This document shows, one piece after another, positions 26,530-38,619 of a stretch of DNA of 64,000 nucleotides (the stretch's first letter is position 1; every line of letters begins with the position of its first letter). Below the pieces are notes generated by a model. It worked only from the letters and a program-made list of their open reading frames with translations, searched no databases and had not been told where the DNA came from. Origin of the DNA: Tyto alba (taxonomy: Eukaryota > Chordata > Aves > Strigiformes > Tytonidae); the NCBI RefSeq assembly GCF_018691265.1, contig NW_024881303.1:10595777-10659776 (forward strand), given 5' to 3'. A program made the position numbers and the translations under genes.

Positions 26530-27190
26530 GTACCACAAGCAGAAAAATAATCAAATTCAATTTAGAAAAATAATAAAAGCTAATGCATTTGGGAAGAGAT
26601 TACTTTCAATGAGGGAGAGAAATGCAAAGAACGTTTCTGTGGTAGTCAGCCATGAGCTAGACACATTTTCAATGAGATACAGCAATTTTTAGATATTTAG
26701 ATAGGGATTTTGTCTCATAAAGCAGAGGAGTAAAAATCCTAAGTTGTACTTCGGTGTATTTCATTGCGAGAAAGGCAGCTGCAAACTGTGGTGAGTTCCA
26801 GGAAGAGCAATAAAATTGATCAGGGTGCTGTGAGGGCTGATTTAGGATAACAGAAAGGTATGTGAGTTTATCTGAGATTCTTTGTATACCTCTAGGAGAG
26901 GTAGGAGTTATCAAAGGTTGGGGAGTCAGGGCGGTTTGAGCGGGATCAACAGGTAGGAAAATCTGAAGCAGAGTATTGGGAGTTTTTACTGGCAGAGGTT
27001 TATCTCTAAGATGCCCTGTGTACTAGTTGATAGACTGCTATACATCAGGATGTAAAGAAACCTTCCAGAAGAGGTTCTGGAAGTCTTCTTACCAGGAAAT
27101 ACTTAAAACTGGACTTCGTGAAACCTCAGAATTTTTATTGTTGTGGAGAATTAGGTATTGTTGGAGAGATGGAGGTCTGCTAGGCAAGGT
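26530..27190 (+). repeat. Degraded CR1/L3-like LINE, 3' region
   Basis: Several stretches follow the order of an old CR1/L3-type 3' region: 'TGCATTTGGGAAG' near 26585; 'GTTCCAGGAAGAGCAATAAAATTGATCAGGG' near 26795-26825; and 'AGGTTCTGGAAGTCTTCTTACCAGGAAATACTTAAAACTGGACTTC' near 27073-27118, matching the family's typical phrases on '...GGAGGCAACAAAATGATCAGGG...' and '...GAGATACTCAAAACCCGACTGG...'. The element is old, with many substitutions and no open frame. It lies roughly 430 bp upstream of the first coding exon of AKT1. Limits are approximate. Confidence 0.6.
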
Positions 27191-27353
27191 TTTGCATCTA
27201 TCTCTAATCCAGACAGCATCTGGTGATGTTGTGAGTCTGCCCACAATCAACCTGCTCAGTGAAGAAGCAGGACTTTAGCAAGTACGTATTTTGACACCTC
27301 CACCCGCTGAGATATAAAAATTCTTGTGAAGACTTCATTTAGGATTTGTAATA

Positions 27354-27386
<33 letters not shown>

Positions 27387-27618
27387 AACCCAACAACTCA
27401 AACCAACAACCCAGCAATGAAAGCTACTCTCTGCTGTATCCCTTACTGTACGTATGTGACATGCTTCAAAGTGATGGTGTACTCTTCTTTTGATCCTTTT
27501 AGAAATAGCAGAGAAGAAGAAAAACAGAAAAAACCCACCCCAACCCTTTTGTGGAGCCTTCTGCGGAAGTTCAGGAATTTCAACAGAGTGATATTTTGTC
27601 ATAAACTGTTTTTTCAAG

Positions 27619-27634
27619 AGACATTCCTGCCATT
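27619..27634 (+). other. AKT1: AKT1 5' UTR end within exon 2
   Basis: The acceptor is TTTTTTCAAG followed by the exon from 27619; a second AG two bases later (exon from 27621) is an alternative. Sixteen untranslated bases precede the ATG. The start context ATT-ATG-A has A at -3. Confidence 0.7.
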
Positions 27635-27680
27635 ATGAATGAAGTAGCAATAGTGAAGGAAGGGTGGCTTCACAAACGAG
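27635..27680 (+). CDS. AKT1: AKT1 exon 2: first coding exon, residues 1-15 (+1 base)
   Basis: The exon encodes MNEVAIVKEGWLHKR plus the first base of Gly16, then a perfect donor (GTAAGT at 27681). AKT1 is the PI3K-dependent serine/threonine kinase that is recruited to the plasma membrane by its N-terminal PH domain and phosphorylates growth, survival and metabolic targets. These residues form the first PH-domain strand; Lys14 (27674-27676) is a known phosphoinositide contact. AKT2 begins MNEVSVIKEGW and AKT3 MSDVTIVKEGW, so AIVKEGWLHKRG identifies AKT1. The Asn2-Glu3 form is what I recall for chicken and Xenopus AKT1, while human has Ser2-Asp3. The start is the only ATG in the exon and matches the family start. 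The exon is too short to be found by ORF length. The intron phase (1) matches the conserved AKT gene structure. Confidence 0.95.
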
Positions 27681-29814
27681 GTAAGTGACTCTTCCCTTCA
27701 GGACAGTAGATTGATTTTATCTTGTGCAGTGATCTGTCCTTTAGCAGCATATCTTCAATAGTCTGTTATTTTCCTGTTCACTAATGAGAAACGGCACATA
27801 TAAGGGGTTTTCTTTGGGTGTGTGCATATATGTGTGCGCGTGTGTGTTCACCAAAAACTGCGTCAGCTGCTTTGAAAATGGTGCTAAAGATAGCAACTGA
27901 AGGAGATGCTACTTAGAGAGTTAAAGGTTAAACTGTAGCAAATTATTTTGGTGTATGTTTTGTGTGAGCAGGTAGAGTTGTCTTGGCCAATTCTCATTTG
28001 AGTGGTGAAAAATATGCCTGTATTTTGTGAGCAATGCTGTGCTCTTCCAGAGACTTGATAGAGAATGTGCTATTTTGTTTGCGTCTAAACCGTTCTTGGT
28101 ACCAGTGTCCTAGATGGGAAGAATAGCCTTGAGTTTATGCACTCTGTGGATTTCTGTTGTATCACTAATGACATTCAATTTTTATAAAAAGTCTTTCTTC
28201 TTGATTGGGTGGCAAAACTGAAATAACATAGTCGTGTATTGTTATGCTTTTTGCATTCTTAAATGTTTTTCTCCCAAAACAGTGGGTTTGTTCTTTTTTT
28301 TTTTGGGATAGGGGTGTGGGTTTTTTCAGTTACTACAGAATTGCTCCTATAAGGTACTTGACTTACTTGTTTCTTTGTATTCTGCTATCGTTTCTTGGAA
28401 GGAACAGAGCAGCATTAGGTACTTTCCATAATACCGTCATTTTTTTGGATCAGAAACAGAATCTGTGTGCTCCAGCAGTAGGGAAGCTTGCATGGTTCTG
28501 CAGACTCTGAATTTTTCTGGAGGGTTTGCAACAACTTGCCTGAAGGTGCAAAGGTGTAGCATAATTATTCTGGAAGAAAATGGAAATACAGTATCATAAC
28601 CTTGATAAAGGCTGACGGTTCTTCAGCAACAATAAGAAATTTCTAAGAATTTAGAAAATACGTTGATAATCCATGTTTTAAAAGTGTGGTAACATATATT
28701 TCTAACAGCTGGATATGCAGCTTAGTTTAGTAAATTGTCTGATGCTTGATTTAAAAATGTTTTGATAAAGTTTTTTGCTTTTTTTGTTCTGGTTTATTTC
28801 AGTTAGCAATGCCTTTCCACTCATCTTAAGTAACTCTGGTGTACCCACACTACCTTGTTCTGATAAAGTATTTGAGAATTATGCTGTGTTTAGATAAAAC
28901 TGTAGAAGGAAACACAGAATTATGCTTCCCATTCCCATTTATGAATCTAGAAGCTCTTCAAATCAGAGATATGTTTTCAGTTTTAAATAATGATTTTAGG
29001 CTCAAGTTTTCTTAACCGTCTATTGTTATAATTCTTTATGCACTTACTTGTAACTTTTAAAAAAATTATTTTGTTATTTTGAGGAGTACTGTACAAAACC
29101 CATTTATTTTAAAAAGTATGAAAATGAAATTGTATCATCAGGATGATTCAGAGGCAGGTGCGTCTCAAACTAAAACAGCCATGGTGTATTTCAAGCTTGT
29201 CTGTATTTACTCTTGAGAATTGAATTTTTGTTGTTTCTAGGATTATGATAAAGCTGCTTTCAAGGAAGGAGACCTCTGGAAGAGGTCTTAGTAAAAGATG
29301 TCCTGATATCCTGATCTGATTTTCTTTTTTTTTTTTTTTTTTCCATTACGGAAGAGAAAACAGATTATTATTTCTGATGGTTTGCTGATAATATTATCAT
29401 TAGATTATCTGCTGAACACATTTCCATTTCCAAAATGTTCCTCTGTATGTTCTGCATATTTGAGACTGTAAATTTGTACCCAAACTGTTAAACATAGATC
29501 GTGTTTTTTGGATGCCAGGTTTCCTAATCTTTTTAACCTGTTCTCCAATACCTTTTTGCCTTCTCAGTATGTGCGGTGAACACCTATTACATTCTACTTT
29601 ATTGACTTTGCAACTGTTAATTTGTCATTGTCCATGCGAGGAGGTTTTAGAAAGCAGTACTATCTCCCCTCCTCAGCTTTCCAGTGTGTCAGCTCTGTTA
29701 CTCTCTTGGGTTCTGTAGCTGTTTCGGGATCAGTTGACAAATTCAGTTCTTTTGGCTGGGGGGGTGTGTGCGGGGGAACTGATCCACATATGTGCGCTTT
29801 TGTTTTGTAAAGGA

Positions 29815-29832
29815 TTTTTTTTTTTTTTTTTT
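29815..29832. repeat. Poly-T tract (18 bases)
   Basis: Uninterrupted T run in intron 2; a similar T18 lies at 29325-29342. Confidence 0.9.
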
Positions 29833-30670
29833 AATCATCTACATTTATTGCCAGACCCTATCAGTTTGCTGGCTCTGCAAGATCAAGTGCTTCAACCACA
29901 GGATGTTTCCAAAACTGATGTCTGATACTGTGAGCTTCTGAAGTTAAGGCATAAACAGTAATTACTTCAGGGAGGGACTGCTAAAGGAGAATTTTAGATA
30001 TAGGAAATGTGTATTGTTTGTCTTTTGGATCATTTGTAAAACCGAAGGTTGCACTGCATGTGTTCTTTAAAGATCCTAGGGCTTTCCACATGCAAATATT
30101 TTAAGTAGTGACTGGCCGAACTCCAGATTGGGCAATGGTGTTCTCTACCTAACGTTCCCCCTCAGCTTTGGTTGGATATGGTGTCTCTTAGTTCATGTCC
30201 TGAGCAGTTGAGCAGCATGGCTGTGTGCAGTTAAAACAGTTGCTACATTTCACCCCAGCAGTGGCTTAATTTTGGTGGTTCTAATGATTTGTGTATATAT
30301 AAATCAGGCTGCAAAGTGCTCTGGAGTCCTTCTGGATGGCAGGTGTATATAAGCATAAAGCTGTCGTTTGCAGGAGCAGGTGTTTTGGCCTGGCAGGGAA
30401 ATAGCAGGGCTTTCTAGAATTGTTGGGTTGTTTTCTTCTGTCAGCATGCTTTACATTTCTGTTTTTGTTTCCAAAATTAAAAATACAAATGGAGAAACGA
30501 AATTAAACGTTGCTGCCTGGCCGAGAGCTCTTGGCAGTTCTGTAAGTCAGTCGCTTGAAGGAAGCTCTACTTCCAGTAGCGCAGATGTTTGTTTGTGCAG
30601 GGGCCAGAGTCATCTCCATGACATGTCTAACCTCAACCAGGCAGAAACAGAAAAATTCATGAATGAACTT

Positions 30671-30685
30671 CCCCCCCCCCCCCCC
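30671..30685. repeat. C15 homopolymer
   Basis: Run of 15 C in intron 2. Its length should be treated as uncertain in any assembly. Confidence 0.9.
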
Positions 30686-31256
30686 GGCCCCGCTCCTTTT
30701 CCCTGTTGGCAGTACTTGGTGCTGTTACTCTAATCACAGTGAGGCGATAGACTCTTGTGTGAAGGCAGAAACAGTAGTTAAAATACTAACCACTCTTTGC
30801 ATAACTGTGTGCCTGAAGTGTTCCAACACACGTGTAGAAAATGTGAAGAAATTCAGATGTGGGGTTGGTGTATTGTATGTGTACGTCCAGAATATGTAGT
30901 CCCTGGTTGTGTTATGCTGAAGGTTTGTTTGGTGGGAAAGGATGGGGGAAATGGGTTGATGCAGAGGTGCTATAATTGTGATTGAATATGAGGGAGGAAG
31001 GACAAAATTATCTGCCCAAATTGCTGCTTGTTGAGTTTTGAGATTACAGGTTTTCTGGATGTATATCATGAGTATCCTTAATTTTCTTAATTTTGGTCAT
31101 GTGTTGTGGAACTTTCTGGATAAAAGAGGTATGCCGGAGTGTATTTTATTTACTTTACTGATCCATTTTAAAGATCTCACTGGATTTCTTGCATCTTTCT
31201 GCTCTGGTCTCTGTTTATAAAGGTTCTTCTATTGTCTTCAGTCTTCATCCTGTGTG

Positions 31257-31280
31257 TTTTTTTTTTTTTTTTTTTTTTTT
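31257..31280. repeat. Poly-T tract (24 bases)
   Basis: Uninterrupted T run in intron 2. Confidence 0.9.
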
Positions 31281-31779
31281 GTAAAGTCTTTCTGCAAGGC
31301 TAACAAAAGGGGGATTGTGCATTTTGATACTCTGTCATCTCTGTCTTCCCTAGTATGTCCGGTTTTCTTATTAGGGCATAAACTCGTATGGAAAAAGGAG
31401 ACTCTTGCAGGCAGGGAAAAGGGGGGAGGGGAAAAATGGACACTGACATTTAAAGAAGGAAATAGAAATCTCATTTTTTCTCTCAGAACTCTGAAGCAAA
31501 TATAAGCAGCAGGAGAGACCCGCATATTGAACCATTAATAATTAGCAGCAAATGTGGAGCTACATTTTGCTTTTGTTTTTAAATAGTATATAAACACTAA
31601 ACAGTAATTTTAACCGTGAAAACCAGAATATGTCCTCTAAATGTCAATTTGTGTGGACTTGAGGCAGGTAAAACTATTTGACTGGTTGGGAGTCTGGCTT
31701 CCAAGTGGACCAAAATTACGAGAGGTCCTTAAATGAGAAATTATACAAAATATATTTATTCCACTTACGGAAATAGTAC

Positions 31780-31804
31780 TTTTTTTTTTTTTTTTTTTTT
31801 TTTT
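31780..31804. repeat. Poly-T tract (25 bases)
   Basis: Uninterrupted T run in intron 2. A further T19 lies at 32090-32108. Confidence 0.9.
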
Positions 31805-32689
31805 GTTAAAGAATTATTTCTGTAATGAAATGGAGTGATACAGAGGTTGTAAAAAATAACCAGTAGTCCACTGTGATTTGTCTTCCTATAGCTTCCTTGC
31901 ATAAAATGAATGCAGGATCTATTCTGTTAAATACAAGCCAGGAATTAAATACTGATTGTTACTATTTCAAGTTTCTCTGGCAGAATAGCACAGACTATGA
32001 ACTTTAGCTTTGTTATTTTGAGCACAGGTTTCTACTTTCAGTATTCTGTTAATATGAATCAAAACAGGATCTTATGATCCTGAAGTTAACTTTTTTTTTT
32101 TTTTTTTTAAACCAGTGGGTCTCTTGTGTTGCTGTTTTTCTTTACCTCTTCCATCTTCTCTCTTTTCTGTTCTCACCATGTTCTCTACCTTTTTGTGTGT
32201 GTGTGTGTTTTATTTTGGGGTGGTTTTCTGTTTATTACCTTGGCTTCTGTCTGTCTCTGGGGTGTAGCAGTGCACTTTCTTGATGACCTATGTAGCCAGA
32301 ACCTTGAGGTTCAGATTAGTTCAAGGATCGTCTGGCTTTCACGGTATTTCAAAGGAGTGACTGTATCCTCGATACAAAGGATCTTAAGACACATCTGAAC
32401 TCTGAAGATGCCAGCTATAGAGGGCACAGCTGCTTCAGAGGAAAAAGTGAGGGGAAGAGGAAAAGTAAGAAACAAGATAGGGACTGAACAAAGAATGGAG
32501 AGGGGAAGTTTGTAACAGAGAGAAAGAAGCTGATGCTACTTCCTGAGCTGAAGGGTTGGGTTTATAGGGAAATCTGTTGCTCTTCTTATTGGAAACAAAA
32601 GATAAACTATGTCCGTTTGTGGTTTTTCTTGTGTCTCTTTTTCAACACAAGGGGCAATAGTTTTGCAATGCTAGCTCTTGGTTGCTTTC

Positions 32690-32960
32690 ATTTTGATTGC
32701 CCTGTTCTGGGAAAGGGGGACTGGGGAGGAACCAGGAAATTGTCGACCAATAAATCTGACCTTGGTGGTAGGCAAGATGCTAGAGACATTAAGAAAGGAT
32801 GAGATCACAAAACATCTGGAGAAATATGAGCTGATAATGGCTAGTCAGCTAGACTTTTGGAGGGTAAATCTCATCTGATGGAATTATTTGTGGAGAGATC
32901 ATAGGAAACAGGCTAGATCCAGTGTACTGTAAAAAGTCTGATTTAGATGACAGGGAAGTC
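32690..32960 (+). pseudogene. CR1-like LINE reverse-transcriptase relic
   Basis: One + frame reads EEPGNCRPINLTLVVGKMLE and continues to KHLEKYELIMASQLDFWRV before a stop at about 32876-32878. This matches the start of the CR1/non-LTR reverse transcriptase, whose usual pattern is GNYRPVSLTSV-GK--E, then HL----LI--SQHGF--G-S. After the stop, '...GGCTAGATCCAGTGTACT...' resembles the family's 'LDVVYLDFSKAFD' region out of frame. The copy is a short, frame-broken fragment of a retrotransposon, certainly inactive. It lies in sense orientation in AKT1 intron 2. Confidence 0.75.
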
Positions 32961-33130
32961 AGATGCTGAGAACTACCTAATGCAGTATAACTATACTGTA
33001 CTGCATCTTTAAAAGAGCTAGTGTGGCCTAGAGGTTGCTCATCTTCCTTGCACTGAGCAGACTGCTTAAGTCTTTGCCATCTTTGTTACTTTCCCGTGTC
33101 CTTTTAGAAAAGTCTTACTTCCAGAACGTT

Positions 33131-33132
<2 letters not shown>

Positions 33133-33174
<42 letters not shown>

Positions 33175-33175
33175 T
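33133..33175. repeat. T29 tract followed by (GT)7
   Basis: A compound simple repeat: T from 33133 to 33161, then GT repeats to 33175, followed directly by AGG. On the sense strand the T-tract plus AG mimics a splice acceptor. Confidence 0.9.
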
Positions 33176-35205
33176 AGGAAAACCCATTCTTTAAGCCACA
33201 GCTTCACATTTTTGAAAGGGTGAAGTCCCAATGTTTCTTTCTTCAGTAAAAGTTACTCCCCAAAAATATATTCCAACATTTTCCCCCACCTTTTTTTCAA
33301 AATGCTTTCAGTTCTTTAAAGTCATTCTAGGTCAGATGTTTTTCTCTGTGTTTGTAAACTGACTGTCTGGAACTTACATGTGAGTGACACCAAACATACT
33401 CTCGCTTTGAATGACAAAGAGGAAGAGCTCAGATGTTGATGCCTATGTTATTTTTGTCAGTCCTGGAAGTTTACTTTCCTATTCTGTTGTATTGTACATC
33501 AGAAGTGAAACAAACTAGGTCTTGGTTTTATCTCTAAAAGTGGGGTAGCATCATAAATTACTGTTACTTACCGTTAAAAGAGATTTGGGAATGAGGAGTC
33601 TGGGACATTGCAAGCCCTGTTAAAGTGAGCCTGGGAATGCTTGATACAGTGGAACATGCAGAAACACCCTGCATTGGCTTTGATCCTCTTTTTCATGGTT
33701 CCTTCATTTTTGAGAAGAAAAAGGTAGGCCTGTGCAAAGAAAAAAAAAAAAAAAGTTGTCCACGTGTGGTTTTCTGTTCTTTTTTTCTCTTAGTAGGCAT
33801 ACTGAGAAGTCATCAGGTTTGGATTTAGCAAGGAAGAAATACTGAGTATGCTATTTTGAGGTAAAGAGAGAGCAAGAGAATAAAGCTTGCATGTTGTTCT
33901 TGCAGGAGTGATTTTAGGCAAGGTGCTGTGCCATGCATTTTAAATTTGGCGCCTTGTCCTCACTTGAAAATACCTTTTCCCCTGCAGCCCCTGTGTGGAT
34001 GCCAGAAGGCTCCTTCCCTTCAGCATTCCCTGTTGGTGCTCCCCCTGCCTAAGCACCACCAGTTGCAGTCCTTTGCCTGTGCCCGCAGCTTACCCTGCCT
34101 AAACCTGCTCTGTGTTAGCACTCTTAGCCCTAGACTTTACCATCTGAAAAATCTGGTGAGGACTTTGATATTAGAGCAGTACACGTTGACAGGTAGTGTA
34201 TCTCCTTTTATCCACTTTTTATGTTACTAATAATTCTTTTAAAAATTACAGTGGTGGTTGGTCTCAGACTCATTCAGGAAACAAAGCTTAATATGTATCG
34301 GAAAGAGGGATTTGCTTAACATTTGAACATGTAATTTGAATGGATTTTAAAAGACAGAGCATTGTAAAAAAACAGCTGTCAGCCTTGTAGGGTTTTTTCC
34401 CTTTTACATACTGAAGTAACTGATTTACTAAGAAAAAAAAAAAAGAAAGAGTTAAATCTTACTTAAAAAGTCACCGCTTATGGGGGGAAGACAGAGGAGG
34501 GATTATTATTTTCAGATGTATTATGTTGCAGGTACAATGTGCCTCTCAAAGGGGGAACAAAAACCAGGAAACTATGTGAGGAAAGAGGAAGAAAAAGAAT
34601 GGAGAAAGAATAACACCATATTAGGTGTGAAGTAGTGTGCTTCTGTGAGAAATACTTACTGCAACAGAAAGGGGGAAATAATGAAGACTGACTGCAGTTG
34701 AAAAACATGGTACAGAACCCTGGGATTACTCTCCCACCTCTTCAAGTTGAGCCAAAAATGTGAAAAAGATAGCTGGTCAAACAATATTGTGAAATTTGTC
34801 AATTTATTCAAAAGTGCATGGTCATATTTGAGGACAGCCGAGGTAAACAATCATCACAGACTGCGGGCAAGTCAGTTGCTGTTGCCCTGAGTCTCTTGGG
34901 TAGGTTGGGAGAGCGTGTTTTGAAGTGCTGTCCAAAGCCCAGGCCTTTGGTGAACTGCATGTAGAAATACGCTTTGGAGTCAGTGGTTCTGTGCATGACT
35001 GCAGTGGTGTTTCATACTAATAATGAGGCCGAGTGCAGCATCTGAATCGTTTACAGGGTTATCAAATCAGTCTCCTCTGCTTGCGCTTTACTAATGCACT
35101 CTTAATGAGGACCACAAAACATGCATGCCAGAGAAATGGGTTTTGTGTTGGTTGTGAACCATAGCCTTCATAGGAGATACCTGTTTTGGGAGGGACTTCC
35201 AGTCT

Positions 35206-35622
35206 TAGAATGGTTTGGGTTGGAAGGGACCTTGAAGATCATCTAGTTCCATCCCCCCTGCCCCGGGCAGGGCCCCCTTCCCCCAGCCCAGGGGGCTCCC
35301 AGCCCCGTCCAACCTGGCCTTGAACCCTTCCAGGGAGGGGGCAGCCACAGCTGCTCTGGGCACCCTGGGCCAGCGCCTCACCACTCTCATAGTAAAGAAT
35401 TTTTTCTTTACATATATATAGTCTAAATCTACTCTTCTATAGTTTAAAACCATTAGCCCTTGACCTGTCACTATGGGCCCTGGTAAAAAGCCTCTCTCAG
35501 CCATTCTTACAAGCCCTTGTTACGTATTGAAAGGCCACAATAAGGTCTTCCTGGACCTTTCTCTTTTTCAGGCTGAACAGCCCCAACTCTCTCAGCCGTT
35601 CTTCGTAGGAGAGGTCTTCGAG
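35206..35622 (-). repeat. 5'-truncated CR1 LINE, minus orientation
   Basis: The + strand shows the reverse complement of a CR1 3' end: 'TAGAATGGTTTGGGTTGGAA' and 'GGGACCTTGAAGATCATCTAG', then 'CCAACCTGGCCTTGAACCCTTCCAGGG', 'CAGCGCCTCACCACTCTCATAGTAAAGAA', and finally 'AGGCTGAACAGCCCCAACTCTCTCAGCCGTTCTTCGTAGGAGAGG'. CR1 is the main avian LINE and is typically truncated like this, ending in short ATTCTATGATTCT-type tails rather than poly-A. The copy is relatively well kept and has the GC-rich 'CCCCGGGCAGGGCCCCCTTCC' middle seen in bird subfamilies. Only about 0.4 kb of the element is present, with no intact coding frame. Confidence 0.92.
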
Positions 35623-36007
35623 ATAATCATTATTATCCTGATAGGGAAGTCTAACTCGTGAGGTCAACACTGGTGTTACTTGAGTAGACTTCAGGTGCTG
35701 ATGGAGGTCAGGGCTGCTTACATCAATGGCTGCTCATTCTCAAATTTTAAATGTAGCTCTTATACTTGTGGTGGCTTTATAAATCAGTTGCTTCTTGTAG
35801 AAGTCACAAGATTTTGAAAGTTTTGCCCCTTTTTCTTTTAGAAGCAGAGGAGCTTGCTAATCCTCATGGTGTAGAGAAAAACTGGAAAACATAACCCAAG
35901 TGCCTTCTTCACAGTTTAGTCTTTAGATTCTTTAGTAAATTTATAACTTTTAGTGACAAATCTCAAAAAATAGAGGATTTAAAATAATTTATAATGTATT
36001 TTGGTGT

Positions 36008-36009
<2 letters not shown>

Positions 36010-36043
<34 letters not shown>
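36010..36043. repeat. Poly-T tract (34 bases)
   Basis: The longest homopolymer in the window, an uninterrupted T run in intron 2. Its true length is likely variable. Confidence 0.9.
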
Positions 36044-36374
36044 CTGAGCTCTTAGCCTTAGCAGTAGACCCTACTATTTCTGCAGTTGTGTCAAAGGAAC
36101 TGGGAATCAAGAATTGCATACTGATTCCACTTAAGAAAGCAAGCGATGTGAAAGAATAACTCACATTTTCTGCAAGAGGCTCTGGGGCTAATGGCTAATA
36201 GAAACATACACATGGAACTGTATCTGAACTGCCTTTTTATCCATCAAACTCCAGTTAAACTAAATCTCAAGATTTAAGAGAAAAAATACTTATATAAAAT
36301 TTTTGTCGTGTGTTTCCATATGAGGCTTTGGACGTGCCATATTACAGCTGCCAGTGTAATGCCGCCTTGTTCAG

Positions 36375-36415
36375 AATGATGTCGTTACACTGGTGTGGAA
36401 AATATTTGCACCAAG
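36375..36415. repeat. Possible ancient amniote repeat tail
   Basis: The stretch 'GATGTCGTTACACTGGTGTGGAAAA' resembles the phrase 'GTCAATGGAGTTACACTGGTGTAAA' common to old sauropsid interspersed repeats. It is too short and diverged to assign a family. Confidence 0.3.
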
Positions 36416-38343
36416 TAGTGTTTATGCCCTGAAATACAAGGGTGAGCACTATTTTGTATATTCTTGCTATTGTGTGTAAGTTGGAGCTTCGCAGTTGGAG
36501 TGTCAGTAAAAAGTTACACCCTTGAGTAAACCTGTTAAGCAGTTCAAAATCCAGTCAGGCCTCCTCATAGCTGCAAAGTGGGGATGCTACCTTTTATTTG
36601 CTGGTTGCTTTTCAGGGGAATGGATGGTCTGGGCTGGTGTTTTTTTGTGTCATACATATTCCTGCACCTGTCCGTGGCCTGTAAACCTTCTATGAGTAGC
36701 AGTCAGTTAACTAAATGAAAGTGTTTTCTCGGTAATGCAGATTTTTGGGGGTTTTGGTTTATTAATGTTTAACTTTTGATCATGTAATCTCTTTCCCCTC
36801 CTATCCTCATTAAGTAGAAATGAAATTTTGGGATCACGAAGAGAAGAGAAGGCATTTATTTCTTAATTCAAGACTTGACTTAAACGTGTAGTTGCATAGG
36901 TTTAGCTATATTATATGTTTATTATTCCATTACAAGTTTATGCATAGAGCAGACTAGAATCCAGTTGTGATAATCTGTGGTGACAGTGCTGGTTGTGGGG
37001 TGTGGAAGTAGTTTTACAGTTGGAAATTAATTTCTGGATGTAGGATATGAATCCTTTGCCACTATAAATTCAGTAATCACTCTGTGGTGAGTGTTCTTTG
37101 TGCTGCTCTGGCAGTGTCTTCAGAAGACCCTGCTTCAGATTGGAAGGTTAAATGCCACTCATCATCATGGCTTTTTCTTCAATACTTTTTTAAAAAAAGA
37201 AATCTTGCGTTTTTACATGGTTGTTAATAGACAAATGGTGTTTCACTGCTTTAATACTACCTTTGGTGATATGTTTCAGACAGTGAAGGAATAGGATGGT
37301 AATTGACTTTTTCAACTTGAAATTTTCTTTGCGTGAGAGATCACTGTAGTTCTAGATCTTCTTTTCTGCAACAGATAGCTTTTTATTATATAAACATTTG
37401 AAGGTATATAACTAATGTATCTCCTGGTGTGGAAGTTGAAGTTGCCTTGTTACTTGCATGATAGGAAAAGTACATATTCTAAAAAAAAATTAGGGAAGAA
37501 TTACTTTTTCATACATGGAAAATCACTGCAAACTTGCCAGCAACAGCCTTCAGCTGACTTGCAGAGATATTGCCTATTGAACACTATTGTGACAGCTTGT
37601 ATCTGTTGTTTTTGCTGAAGTTCAGCCTGTAAAGTCAAGATATCTTGATCTGAGAGAGGGGGAGATAGTTAAATTACATCATCATGGAAGAATACCAGCA
37701 TACTTAGCTTTAAAGCCATTCAAGACTACATTGGCACCCCTTTGTTATACAGTGTAGCTGAAAACGAACTGCAGCAATAATGAACCAATCCATCTAAATC
37801 ACAGCAGCTGAACAACTGACTGTTCTATCTCAAAATGCAAATGCCTTGTGCAGAATGGATTTAATTGTAAATGTTTGCTTAGTAGGGAATATGAGCCTTT
37901 TAGTTTGCGACAATAATCGTGAGTACAAAGACCCACAGAATTTTAGGGTTTACATAGCTTGTCCCTGTTCTCATAACAATATTTCAAAGTCAGTTTTTAA
38001 AATGTACTATTTGGCTTTTTTCTAGCCAGTGAATAGAACTCTAAATGCCCAATCTCTTAAGTGGTGTTTCGAAGACTGAAAGATAAATTTAGCTCTGTGT
38101 ATTTAGATCAGGCAGGATTTTCTGTTGTATTTCTTTCAAATCTGTGTTAGGGCTTTTATATAGCTTCAGATAATAAGAGGAAAAAGTACTGACTTTCAGA
38201 GCTTGGATTTGTTTTTGCAGTGCAGAAATGCCAAGTGTAACTTAAAAGTATTAGTATTTTCTTTGAGGTTCTCGTAAGGTGTCTCTCAAACAATTAAAAG
38301 GTTACTGTTAGGAATTTCTTTCCTAGTAAAGCAAAGAAAGATA

Positions 38344-38397
38344 ACACCCCCCCACACCACACACACACACACACACAACGCCCCCCCACCCCATATC
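38344..38397. repeat. (CA)10 microsatellite between C-rich runs
   Basis: Ten CA units (38358-38377) lie between two C-rich stretches. It is probably polymorphic. Confidence 0.9.
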
Positions 38398-38591
38398 ATA
38401 TTAAAATGTTAATTCTTTGTTAAATTTTTGGAACCTGGCTGTTGAATGCAACTCATGAGGGTGAATCTCTGTCACTGACTGGAATGAATTAAAATAAAAT
38501 AGTATTGCCATTTTTGGGGGAAAGGAAAAAGCTTACTGAGCTTCACTAGTAAAAAGAGAGAAAACAGAAATAACTGCCTCCAGGCTGTTCT

Positions 38592-38619
38592 TAGGTATCT
38601 TCTGCCTAGGTATCTTCTG
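38592..38619. repeat. Two-copy direct repeat, period 15
   Basis: Copies of TAGGTATCTTCTG lie at about 38592-38604 and 38607-38619. This is a local duplication. Confidence 0.75.

Larger units (their letters stand above)
20835..27618 (+). other. AKT1: AKT1 intron 1
   Basis: This is the stretch between the putative exon 1 donor and the exon 2 acceptor. It begins in the CpG island and becomes AT-rich and T-biased after about 21.55 kb. It contains poly-T tracts (21597-21639, 24368-24388), an A-rich low-complexity block (25812-25905) and a degraded CR1 relic (about 26530-27190). An A-rich low-complexity stretch (27357-27412) lies just before exon 2. I see no other exon; the open frames here are chance. 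Confidence 0.65.

Noticed and set aside
27417..27638. Plus-strand open frame overlapping the AKT1 start
   Set aside because: It is in a different frame from AKT1, runs through intron sequence and the splice acceptor, and resembles no protein.
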